Source: Priapulus caudatus (lineage: Eukaryota > Priapulida > Priapulimorpha > Priapulimorphida > Priapulidae). Taken from it: 37,346 nucleotides of DNA. This document shows positions 22,665 through 31,369 of the stretch, one piece after another. The stretch is from the NCBI RefSeq assembly GCF_000485595.1, contig NW_014577110.1, positions 306,910-344,255 of the forward strand. Reading direction: 5' to 3'. Numbering within the stretch: the first letter of the stretch is position 1; each line of letters begins with the position of its first letter. A program made the translations under genes and the position numbers. The notes beneath the pieces were generated by a model. That model was given only the letters and a program-made list of their open reading frames with translations, was not told the origin of the DNA and made no database searches.

Positions 22665-22665
22665 T
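22546..22665. repeat. (CA)n/(CACG)n tract followed by (TA)n
   Basis: CACACACATACACACA and ACGCACGC units to 22627, then a (TA)n run to about 22665. Confidence 0.95.
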
Positions 22666-22883
22666 ATGGGAGACGCCGGCGTTGCACATATATAGCAATT
22701 GTTACAGGACAATTGGCTCAAACGTCGAGTGTATCTCAAATAGAATTAAATTGCACACGCTGCACGTGTGAGAGTTCTAGCGGAATTCGACGGGCTTTTA
22801 GCGCGGGTGCGAAAAAGCACAAGGATCGAATGCAAAATCGTGCAAGGCAATATGTTCACGAACGTTTGAACGCAAATCTATGC
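22666..22883. other. unassigned sequence
   Basis: Unique sequence leading into the hairpin. A plus-strand frame from 22713 starts at TTG and runs through the left hairpin arm; it is not called. Confidence 0.5.
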
Positions 22884-22961
22884 AATTCCCATCCTGCCGT
22901 TTCATATTTCAAACGCCACACAGCACTGGCGTTTGAAATATGAAACGGCAGGATGGGAATT
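22884..22961. repeat. perfect 35-bp hairpin
   Basis: The left arm 22884-22918 and right arm 22927-22961 are exact reverse complements over 35 bp. They are separated by an 8-nt loop, CACAGCAC. The arms start AATTCCCATCCTGCC and end AAACGCCA. Pairing stops sharply outside the arms. Any transcript would form a long perfect stem. Animal pre-miRNAs normally have mismatches and bulges, so a fully matched stem fits a recent inverted duplication, a foldback element or a sequencing/assembly foldback better than a conserved miRNA. Confidence 0.97.
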
Positions 22962-23188
22962 TCGGCATCCATGCTCACAAAAGGCAATTTTTTTAAATTA
23001 AGCACAGACGCGTTTTTTGCTTGGATATGTACATGTCTCATTCATGGATTTCATGGCTAGTGTCTAAAAAAAGTTCATGATAGTAGATTCAGGTAGCGGA
23101 AGTAATTCTTTGGCGCGTCCGTTACGTTGAACTCTCGTGCGCACTGCACGACCGAGCAAAGGTAATGTCGATTATACGTTTACTTTAT
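22962..23188. other. unassigned sequence between hairpins
   Basis: Unique, AT-rich; nothing recognised. Confidence 0.5.
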
Positions 23189-23237
23189 ATCAGGAGTTAA
23201 TAAAGACAAATTAACTCCTTGCCTTTATTAACTCCTG
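23189..23237. repeat. 15-bp perfect hairpin
   Basis: CAGGAGTTAATAAAG (23191-23205) pairs exactly with CTTTATTAACTCCTG (23223-23237) across a 17-nt loop. The loop holds another TTAACTCCTT, so the left arm has two possible partners. The string ATCAGGAGTT (23189-23198) also begins the 9-bp hairpin at 4391-4416, hinting at a small dispersed foldback family. Confidence 0.93.
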
Positions 23238-23640
23238 TTTATATATGTGTTAACGAAAAAACAATGATTTGAACACGGTTAAGCTCGAATTCGTATATCG
23301 CACTCAAAGCATTAAGTACACGTCACTCACATGCCATGCCGTCTACCTGTGCTACATGCTAAACACATTGCCTGTATATGGCTTCCGTCTTTCCGCCGAG
23401 ATTTCGAAACCTGTTGCGAGAGTAGTTACGTCGCAAGGGAAACGATACCCGGCGTTGGTCGTGCGCTCGCCGCACGCCCCAGTATACAAATCACTTCTCG
23501 CGCATCGGAACCCTTTAAGATTCCCTAACTAGACGAGACTGAATTGGTTGAACACTGACAATATGGAGACCTAAGCGCGGAAAAATAAAGTCTAAGAGAA
23601 AAATCGTTGCCATTTTTCGTGCTCTCTCGCGCGCGGTAAA
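23238..23640. other. unassigned sequence
   Basis: Unique sequence. The plus-strand frames at 23269-23532 begin at non-ATG codons or lack splice context; no exon is called. Confidence 0.5.
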
Positions 23641-23996
23641 ACTCTGTGTGGGCGTGGGTGTGCGTGTCCGTGTCCGTGTGCGTGTACGTGCGCGTGCGCG
23701 TGTGCGTGCGTGTGCGTCTGTGTGTGCGTGCGTGTGCTAGCGCGTCTGTGTGCGTGGGCATGCGTAAGTTGGTGTATGGATATCCGTGCGCGCGCGTGCG
23801 TGCGCACATTCGCGTGTGTGCGCGTGTATGTGTGCGCGCGCGTGTGCGTTCGTTCGTGTACGCGTGTATTTGATTGCGTGCGTGCACCTATATGAGAGTG
23901 TGTGCGGGTGTGTGTGTGTGCGCGCGCGTGCGTGCGTGCGTGTGTGCGTGCACCTATATGAGAGTGTGCGCGTGCGTGCGTGCGCGTGCGCGTGCT
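23641..23996. repeat. (GT)n/(GCGT)n tract upstream of a promoter-like region
   Basis: About 355 bp of alternating purine-pyrimidine GTGTGC/GCGCGT sequence. The module GTGCACCTATATGAGAGTGT occurs twice (about 23883 and 23950), showing an internal duplication of about 67 bp. Frames on both strands give Cys/Val or Thr/His runs. Such sequence is prone to Z-DNA, and it lies directly upstream of the best promoter candidate in the window. Confidence 0.95.
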
Positions 23997-24513
23997 GAAC
24001 AGCGGCCGGGCGTGCGCGCTGCTGACGGTCACTCGCACGCAGCAGCAGCGCCGTGGCTGCACCGCATCAGGACGCACGCTGGCGCAGTACGCCGCACGTC
24101 ACCCACACCTACACAGCTCACCAGCGATCCGTCGCTCGCCGAACCCACCGGTGGCTTCTCTCGTGCGGCTATAAGCGCTGGCGGACTTACACACGCGCGG
24201 GAGTCACTACACGCGATGTCGACGATGCGAATCACTGCATCGTCGTATAATCCGGCGAATTAAAACCAGGATTGCGGAGCTCGCTCGGCCTCAAAACCAG
24301 CTCGCCATCGGACTTCGCGTTCGCTCCGGTGGTCAGCCGTGAGTTACGGCGCTCGGACGCTGTCCACTGCCGCCCCGCTGACGATCGTTGGCGTCGGCGA
24401 ATGACAGCGACATAGGTGACATAACGGGAGACGTGTACGTGAAAGCTGTTGTCACGGGAGCGTGCTGGTCGCTGACACGAGGCGACATCGCGTGATATTT
24501 TCGCCGTCGGACG
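23997..24513 (+). promoter_or_regulatory. CpG-rich promoter and 5' UTR of the 24514 exon
   Basis: About 500 bp are strikingly rich in GC and CpG. TATAAG at 24170-24175 is followed 36 bp later by an initiator-like TCACTAC (A at 24206), giving a possible 5' UTR of about 310 nt. Two short upstream ORFs lie in that leader. One is 15 codons (ATG 24216, TAA ending 24263) and one is 4 codons (24401-24415). Both end well before the main ATG, so they could limit its translation. Promoter identity is inferred from composition, motif spacing and the adjoining exon. Confidence 0.45.
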
Positions 24514-24639
24514 ATGGAGCCGGCAGAAGCGTTCATGATGGACGCGGCGGCACGGGACAGCACGCACGCCGCTAACGGCTCCTATAACACGGCCGTCATT
24601 GGTAACGACACGCACCAGATGTCGGACTACTTCTACAAG
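24514..24639 (+). CDS. probable first coding exon, N-terminus of an unidentified protein
   Basis: Product not recognised. The ATG has a strong context (A at -3, G at +4) at the end of a CpG-rich leader. Forty-two codons follow, ending exactly at a splice donor, ACAAG|GTAGGA, in phase 0. Beyond it the frame enters a GT-rich simple repeat (Cys/Val runs), so the intron boundary is clear. Codons use G or C in the third position heavily. The peptide is acidic at its start and has two N-glycosylation sequons (NGS at residue 21, NDT at residue 31). It ends in an aromatic DYFYK segment and has no signal peptide. This would suit the extracellular N-terminus of a multi-pass receptor or transporter, or a cytosolic protein. 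No later exon was found to the right. A chance ORF remains possible. Confidence 0.5.
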
Positions 24640-25307
24640 GTAGGATTATGCTATGCACGATGCATGCGCCGCGTTTATGTGTGGGCGGCATTGTGCTGCG
24701 CGTGTGTTGTTGTGCGTGTGTGTAGTGCGTGTGTAGTGTGCGTGTGCATGCTGTGTGTGTGTGTTGTTTGTGTGTGTGCGTGCTGCCGTGTGCGTGTGCG
24801 TCGTGCGGTTGTGCGTGTTGCGTGTGCGTAGTGCGTGTAGCGCTGTGTGCTGTGTGCTGTGTGGCACTGTTCGTGCGTGCATGCCGTGCGTCTGTCTGCA
24901 TTTCGGCGAGATTTTATTAGATGCTTATCATCATCTCTTTCCTTCGCTTTGGCTTCGCATCGCTTGCATTTTTTTTCTTGCACGTTAAAATTTACACGGA
25001 TATTCCTATTCCTATTATCAATATACCGGAACCAATTAGGCTTACATTAGAAGCGAGCGTCCCATTCTAGCAAATATAATTTTGTTTAATTAGTGCGAAA
25101 TGCAATTATATGATTAAAGTTATAAGCAAGCCTAGTTCTGGTAATATTCTTCAGTAATCTGCAGTGTATTGGTCTTTATTTAGTTTAAGACATTGACGTG
25201 GAACACCATATAGTAATTGTGTACGGACGATAGACGCATGCTCAGTATTTTCTGTTTAATAAGGCGTACATTGCCTCACAGTTTTGCTTCCGCCATATAT
25301 TGTCTTA

Positions 25308-25312
<5 letters not shown>
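24640..25312. other. presumed intron start: GT-rich, then AT-rich sequence
   Basis: From about 24680 to 24900 the sequence is GTGTGC/GTGCGT simple repeat with TGCTGTGTG interruptions. After that it is AT-rich unique DNA. No second exon was recognised. Confidence 0.6.
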
Positions 25313-25373
<61 letters not shown>

Positions 25374-25380
25374 CTCGCTC
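25313..25380. repeat. (CT)n microsatellite
   Basis: TCTCTC with TTTCTC interruptions. Confidence 0.97.
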
Positions 25381-25427
25381 ACGCTTTCGATATACACATA
25401 TTTTATATATGCGATATGCGTAAATAT

Positions 25428-25698
25428 GTGCGTGTGTGTGCGTGTGTACATGTGGCGTATATATTATATATATGTGTGTGGTGTGTGTGTGCTGTGTGTG
25501 TGCTGCGCGCGCGCCGCCCGGCCCGCTGTGTGTGTGTGTATGTGCGTGCGGTGCGTGCGTGAGTGTGTGTGTGTGTGTGCGTGTGTGTGTGTGGTTGTTG
25601 TATGGTGCGTGCGTGCGTAGCGCTGCGTGCGTGAGTGTGTGTGTGCGTGCTGTGTGTGTGCGCGCGGCGGGGGGGGGTGCGCGCGGATTGTGTGTGTG

Positions 25699-25734
<36 letters not shown>

Positions 25735-25899
25735 TGTGGTGTGTGTTTTGCGTGTGCGCGCGCTCGGGTGTGTGTGTGTGTGTGTGTGTCGCGCGCGTGC
25801 CGTGCGTGCGTGCGTGAGTGAGTTGATGAGTGAGTGAGTGTGTGTGTGGTTTTGTTGTGCTGTGTGTGTGTGTGTGTGCTGTGTGTGTGTGTGTGTGTG

Positions 25900-25945
<46 letters not shown>

Positions 25946-25970
25946 TGTGTGTGTGTGTGTGTGCGGCGTC
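25428..25970. repeat. long (GT)n compound tract
   Basis: About 540 bp of GTGTGT with GCGTGC, GTGCTGTG and GCGCGC interruptions and a short G run near 25669. The longest pure GT stretches are near 25701-25731 and 25903-25965. A 261-codon minus-strand frame spans it but consists of Thr-His runs plus the adjoining CT tract, so it is not a gene. Confidence 0.97.
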
Positions 25971-26267
25971 TTCTGTACACTTGAAGTGTTACATATAGTA
26001 TCATTGCGTAAGAGATACGCCTATCGGTGATTTCGATTTCACAACTCGCGAAAATGAACATGCACTGACATATTACTCAACGTCTATTAGTAGCCGTCAC
26101 GCGAGATCGCATCTCGATGCATTTCGCTGTGTTTTCGCCGTGTTTTCGCCGTGTTTTCGCCGCGTGACTAAGACGACAGGACGCGAGACAGCGCTCACGT
26201 ATTCCGTCGCGCTTAGCAACCTGTCGCGTGGCGTTGACGCACGAAGTCGACAAGCACGCCCGCCCCA

Positions 26268-26314
<47 letters not shown>

Positions 26315-26340
26315 GCTTATGCGATAACCGCGCCAACAAA
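25971..26340. repeat. CpG-rich stretch with 11-bp and (CACG)n repeats
   Basis: An 11-bp unit, GTGTTTTCGCC, occurs three times at 26129-26161. A (GCAC)n run of about 48 bp lies at 26264-26313. The whole is CpG-rich and might be regulatory, but no start or exon can be supported. Confidence 0.7.
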
Positions 26341-26880
26341 AATGCCGCCGAATCGATATAATATTAGGACTAAGTATCGAATAATTGGGGAGACGCACCG
26401 AGCATTGTCAACAAGAAACGCTCGTAAGGCTGCCGTAACGAATTGTAGAAGCATGAGAAAAGCGAAGCGAGCATTGTGATGGGAGACAGAGCGCCGAGAC
26501 TAGTGAGCGAAGTGGGGGGGGGGGATGTAATGTGCGCAATCTCACAAGGCAGCAACAATAATGACAGGGGACAAGGAGGAAGTCAGAACGATTTATCTCT
26601 AATAGCTTAGTGTTTAATTAATTCATAATTTCTTTAATTATCGGCATTATCTCGATCGCGAACACCTACTACATCAACAGGCTATAAGTTAAGCGCTATA
26701 TTATGTGGGCCGGGCACGACAGTGTCATCAACGGGGGATTAAATGCTTAGAGAGACTTGGTGGAATCACACACGCCGCTCGTTGCCATGGGTGTCGCGTA
26801 GCTGGCTTAGTGAAAGCCAGGCGGCTGGAGACCGTTCCGGCGAAGCTGTTCAAGCTCAACGTAAAGTGCATACGACGAAT
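26341..26880. other. unassigned sequence
   Basis: Unique sequence with a poly-G run near 26513-26523. The frame from the ATG at 26743 runs into the GA tract and is not called. Confidence 0.5.
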
Positions 26881-27799
26881 CTAGAGAGGAGAGAGAGACC
26901 GAGAGAGAGCGAGCGACGCGAAGAGAGGCAGAAGCGCGAGAGAGAGAGAGAGAAAAAGAGAGAGAGCAGCATAGAGAGAGAGAGAGAGAGAGAGCAGCGA
27001 GAGAGAGTAGAAGAGGAAAAGATGAGATAGAGAAAGAAAGAGAGAGCAGATAGAGAGAGAGAGAGAGAGAAGATTAAAGATAAGAGAGAGAGAGCAGAAA
27101 GAGAGAGAGGAGAGAGAGAAGAGAGAGAGAGACAAGAGAGAGAGCAGAGAGCAGAGCCGAGTCAGACGAGAGACGAGAGAGAGAGAGAGAGCAGATGACG
27201 AGAGCAGAGAGAGAGAGAGATAGAGAGAGAGAGAAAGAGAGAGATGGAGCAAAGAGAGAGAGATAGAGAGATGAGAGAGAGAGATGAGAGAGCAAAGCAG
27301 AGAGAAGAGAGAGATATAGAGAGAGCAGAGAGAGAGAAAGAGCAGAAATAAAAGAGAAAAAAATATATATAGAGCAGACGTGCAGACGAGCAGCGCGAAA
27401 GAGCAGCGAGCGAGAAGGGAGAGAGAGAGAGAGAGAGCAGTAGAGACGCAGAGAAGAAGAGGAGAAAAAGCGAGAGAGAGAGAGAGAGCAAAGAGCAGAG
27501 ATAAAGAAAAAAAAGATATAGTAGAAGAGAGATGCGCCCGAGGAGAGCGACGCGAGAAGAGAGAGAGAGACTAGAGAGAGAGCAGAGATGAGAGAGAGAG
27601 AGACGAGAGAGAGGCAGAGAAAGAGAAAGAGAGAGAGAGAGAGGGGAGAGAGAGAGAGAGAGCAGCAAGAGAGGGAGAGAAAGAGAAAGAGAGAGAGGAG
27701 CGAGAGAGCAGAGAGAAGAGAAAGCAGACCAGAGGGGGAAGAGAGAGAGAGAGAGAGGAGAGAGAGAGCAGAGAGAGAGAGAGATAGAGAGAGATGGGG
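26881..27799. repeat. ~920-bp (GA)n polypurine tract
   Basis: GAGAGA with frequent GAGCAGA, GAGACGAGA, GAAAGA and GATAGA interruptions over about 920 bp, the longest simple-sequence block in the window. The interruption GAGAGCAGA recurs dozens of times. At 27340-27390 and 27490-27530 short AAAAATATATA/GAAAAAAAAG inserts occur, each close to an AGCAGA or ATGCGCCCG context, so parts are higher-order repeats. The 249-codon Ser/Leu frame on the minus strand is the repeat itself. Confidence 0.97.
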
Positions 27800-27962
27800 G
27801 AAGATCAAATCCTCGCTAGGCAATTTAGCGACATCACGTCTAATAAGACGTTTCCAGATGGCTATCTAATCCCCGGGATATCACATCCTGGGATGTGGAG
27901 AGAAAAAAACCCGAGTTACTGATATCCATTGCCGCAGCCTTTAGTGAAGAATTTAATAGCCA
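27800..27962. other. unassigned spacer
   Basis: Unique sequence with two small foldbacks: CGTCT/AGACG at about 27838-27851 and CACATCC/GGATGTG at about 27883-27898. Confidence 0.5.
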
Positions 27963-27963
27963 G

Positions 27964-28290
27964 TTAGGCCACTATAATGGTGGGGAAACACTTTCACCCG
28001 GGCGTAGATGAACGGTCACGTGATGTGGTTGCACTTGTGTTAAGATTAGGGTTAGGGTCAGGGTCAGGGTTAGGGTTAGGGTTAGGGTTAGGGTTAGGGT
28101 TAGGGTTAGGATTAGGGTTAGGGTTAGGGGTAGAAAAATAAGGTCATGTCTAGCACGGAAGTATGACTGTAGAATCTTTCTGTGGAAGATTTAATCTTTG
28201 AAGCATCTAGTATGATCTACGCCACCGACGCCATCTTGTCTATCTACGCCCGGGGGAAAGTGACACCCATAATAATGGTGTGGTGGCTAA
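27964..28290. mobile_element. inverted-repeat element carrying a TTAGGG array
   Basis: CACTTTCACCCGGGCGTAGA (from 27989) is repeated in inverted orientation at 28242-28262, with 20 of 21 positions identical. The outermost bases are also inverted copies: TTAGGCCAC from 27964 against GTGGCTAA ending 28290. The sequence between core and end is less conserved. A 14-unit telomere-type array lies inside. TA dinucleotides stand at both ends and could be a 2-bp target duplication of the Tc1/mariner type, but this is weak. There is no coding capacity. Read as a MITE-like element or foldback. Confidence 0.6.
28046..28129 (+). repeat. interstitial telomeric array, 14 units
   Basis: Fourteen consecutive hexamers in one orientation: eleven TTAGGG, two TCAGGG (units 3 and 4) and one TTAGGA (unit 11). 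Unique DNA continues on both sides, so this is not a chromosome end. It lies inside the inverted-repeat element at 27964-28290. Confidence 0.97.
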
Positions 28291-28377
28291 GCGTAGTTTT
28301 TGTTCTACCGGTTTACATGTGCAGAGAGTACGCGTACCAAAGACGCGTACATACGCTTGCGTACATGCGTATTTGAA

Positions 28378-28522
28378 GCATGAGCGTGTGCGTGCGTGCG
28401 CGTACGTGCGAGTCTATGTGAGCGCTCGTCTATGTTTCCATATATGCGCCTACGCGCGTGCGCGTGTTTCTGTATGTGTGCCCGCGCGCGTGCGCGTGCT
28501 TCTGTATGTGTGCATATGAGAA
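28378..28522. repeat. GCGT/GTGC-rich stretch with a ~30-bp duplication
   Basis: Alternating purine-pyrimidine DNA. GCGCGTGCGCGTG followed by TTCTGTATGTGTG occurs twice in a row, near 28455 and 28485. Frames are Cys/Val/Ala runs only. Confidence 0.85.
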
Positions 28523-30086
28523 GGAGGAAAAATGGTTAGATAACACGATAACATTGAAACTCTCGCCGTTTCTGTCTGTAACAAGCGCCTCAGGATGTAC
28601 GATAACACAATGCTACATACATATATCATAAGAAAGAAATGCGCGAACGGACTCCGCTTTGAACCCGCAGCCATTAACAGATCAAACTTCAGAGTCACAA
28701 TCAGCAGACGAGTGTTCAAGTAAGAGTTTCGCTGAACATGTGCCGTTGATTTCGCGTAAAAACGACCGCGCCATGCTTTAATAGATCAATCCGCAAGTTT
28801 CAGCGATGATGCTAAACTACTTTGAAGTAAAGAAACCCCTTAAAAGAGGAACGATGGACGAAAATGCGGGAGAAAAAAACGCATGCTACTCGCTAATAAT
28901 CAGCGCCCAATAAGAACGGCTAATAAAACTACATACAACTAGTGCAGCACATCGGGCGGAAACTGGAAGGAAAGCAATCAAGTAAGTCTGCGGGTGGTAT
29001 AGAGGTTCCGAATCGTAAGCATAGTCCGTAAAGATATGATCCGTGCATCTTTACGCGCACTAAGAAAATGCAGACGCCATGGCGACAGACAGGCACGCAT
29101 TCATCGACGACTGGCAGACAGGTATGACAAAATGTGCAGATAGTGAATCAGGGAGGCATGGCGGGGCAGGCCTTTAGATAAGTAGGCAAATAATTAGGTA
29201 AATAATTAGGTAAATAATCAGGTAGAGAGAGAGAACTAGCGGGCAGTGTAGCACGCAGGTGAATAAGACCTGGAGCTATAAGTCGTGGCATATGACAGAT
29301 ATAGACACGCACGACGTCTAAACAGTTATAAAGGAAAGATAACTACGCAGGCAGGTGCTCGACTGCAAATGCAGGCTGACAGGACATAAAAGAGAGAAGA
29401 GGTCTGCGCATGCGCACCGATGTGTAGTAGAAAGCGAGGCTTAATACGCAGAGAGACACGCAACCACCATGTAGCCGTATCGGCCGAAGCCTTTCACGGC
29501 TTTGTTAGTCACCATCATTAGGCAGGCACTGCGTCCTAATGGCATTCACAAATAGAAACTAGCATTCTATTCAGACAACGCTGTCATAATTGAGTTTTGA
29601 TTTAAATCGCCATTAATTTCCGTGTCGATTTTTGCGAATACGAAATGTTTCGCTCTCATTTTGATGGCCCTGTTAATGAAATACGATATAATTGATTGAT
29701 ATAATTACGATATAACGACTGGATGTGCTATAATGGCCCCATTCATGATGTGCTCTGGAAAAGTTCAGCTGTGTGCATGCCCTGTGTAAATATAAAACTG
29801 CTTCCAATGCGTAAGTAATGTGTGTTGATTGGTTGCAATGCATACAATTGTTTCTGTAAATTGCGTGGATGGCATAAATATCCTCAACATTGTACAAAAT
29901 TCTGTGCATCTCAAGTCTTTTAAGAGCTAACTCTTATTATCTAGCAGATGTTATCTAGCAATAGGTGTTCATCTTCATTTTAATTTCTAACAGCTTAGTT
30001 GCATTTTAGGCAATATTACCACATAGGCGCAATCAATGATCCACCGCAACATTCCGCGATTTATACGACGAGAGTAGTGGAGCACG
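28523..30086. other. unassigned sequence with minor repeats
   Basis: Unique sequence with a threefold 12-bp unit, AGGTAAATAATT, at about 29182-29225. Scattered CAGGCAGGT-like words lie between 29080 and 29370, probably remnants of an old simple repeat. No exon was supported. Confidence 0.55.
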
Positions 30087-30305
30087 AAGGGTCGTTGTCG
30101 TATCAGGTACTACATATATGTACCCGAGGTAGTTTTAGGTTGTTTAGTATTATGTTTATATTTTTATATGAGGTATGTTTAGGGTTAGGGTTAGGGTTAG
30201 GGTTAGGGTTAGGGTGCACTTCTGTAGTACAAGTCTGGTACACTTTGTGTATACATATATGTACCTCGGGTACATTATGTAGTACCTGATACGACAACGA
30301 CCCTT
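30087..30305. mobile_element. 44-bp TIR element carrying a TTAGGG array, flanked by 10-bp direct repeats
   Basis: The left end 30087-30131, beginning AAGGGTCGTTGTCGTATCAG, and the right end 30262-30305 are inverted copies. They are identical except for one extra base in the left arm. The 130-bp interior contains six TTAGGG units. AGTAGTGGAG occurs at 30073-30082 and again at 30311-30320, 4-5 bp outside the inverted ends. That is the size of a Mutator-type target-site duplication (8-11 bp). Length of about 220-230 bp, long TIRs and no ORF fit a non-autonomous DNA transposon. The superfamily is a suggestion only. Confidence 0.8.
30179..30214 (+). repeat. interstitial telomeric array, 6 perfect TTAGGG units
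   Basis: Six uninterrupted TTAGGG hexamers inside the TIR element at 30087-30305, in the same orientation as the array at 28046. Confidence 0.98.
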
Positions 30306-30424
30306 TCAGCAGTAGTGGAGGCAAGATGTTGTGATTGTCATGAGTAAATATAACGTGTGATATCTATACCAGTCATAAGCTTCGAGGTTGTAGCTGACGC
30401 AGTGTTAATGCGACTCAAGTATAA

Positions 30425-30760
30425 TCTTTCATCCTCGTGATAATAGATGGCGTGTAAGCTATCATCCACGTGAATATAGATGACGTATAATCTATGTGGG
30501 ATCCACGTGATGTAATATATGACCTTCGTGGTAATATATGTCGTAGAATCTCCGATTCACGTAGTATAATCTATAATCCTGATAATTATTGTTGACGCAT
30601 ATTCTATTATCCACGTGATACTAGAATACTAGAATACTATGGTGATCGTGATAATCGATGGCGTAGTATCTCTGATTCATGTTATACAATCCATGACCTT
30701 CATGCTAATAGATGGGATATAAGCTATCGTGCTCGTGATGACAGATTTCTAATCTATGCT
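30425..30760. repeat. degenerate ~30-35-bp tandem repeat with CACGTG motifs
   Basis: About ten diverged units share the pattern ATCCACGTGATAATAGATG, then GCGTATAATCTATG. Unit starts can be seen near 30430, 30463, 30499, 30555, 30610, 30643 and 30673. CACGTG (an E-box) is intact in at least three units and decayed to TTCGTG, TTCATG or GATCGTG in others. No coding potential. Confidence 0.75.
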
Positions 30761-31369
30761 CACACGATTGTCTGCCAATAACCCCATAAACTATTAATCG
30801 TAGAGCAGCATGTTTCTTAACTAGTCGCGACCAGTGAAGAAGCAGGTAGAGGAAGGGAGCAGGCATGCCTTACTAATCACGCAGGCAATCACTCATCGGT
30901 TAGTGAATGCAGACAGGCAAGCAGGGTTAGCGTATCTTGTAAGCAAGTACATAGGTGATCAGTCAACTATTTATCGAAGTACGCAGGATTTGCTATCCGA
31001 ACACCTGATATCACCACGCAGCTATACTCGACAGAAACTGCAAGCAGTACTTAGCATCCTCTTCATATATGCAGTACTGATTATAGCACCCTCGCACCGC
31101 CCCATGGTATCCTTTAGCTCCGTACAACACTCATTCAACTCATCCTCACGTAACATAGCGCTCATGTAGCCACCCCAGCACATCCCATATGTTGTGTGGC
31201 CCGTATACAATACACATGCGCGCACTCAACTTAAGCTAACCAGCAGTCTTCTGTAGCACCTACAACACTAATGTAGCCATCTCATCTTATCCCACAGCTC
31301 ATTGAAGGCCATACAGCGCCCACGTAGCCATCTCACCGCACATTACAGCTTCCTCTGTTGCCTCCTTAC
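30761..31369. other. unassigned sequence with weak repeats
   Basis: Near 30835-30950 the words GCAGGCA and GCAAGCAGG recur. Near 31165, 31276 and 31325 GTAGCCAYCTCA-like modules recur. No exon was called. The plus-strand frame at 30834-31169 has no start or splice support. Confidence 0.5.

Noticed and set aside
22713-22943. 76-codon plus-strand frame across the hairpin
   Set aside because: Starts at TTG and continues through a foldback arm.
25276-26061. 261-codon Thr/His-rich minus-strand frame, the longest in the window
   Set aside because: It reads through (GT)n and (CT)n microsatellites, with no complex sequence that could be a domain.
27074-27823. 249-codon Ser/Leu-rich minus-strand frame
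   Set aside because: Translation of the GA polypurine tract.
28046-28129. Chromosome end
   Set aside because: The TTAGGG array is short, contains variants and is followed by 9 kb of other DNA, so it is interstitial.
28600-28720. tRNA-like string on the minus strand (GGGTTCAAAGCGG with CTGTTAA upstream)
   Set aside because: The arms do not fold into tRNA stems and the B-box does not match its consensus; no tRNA gene or clear tRNA-derived SINE.
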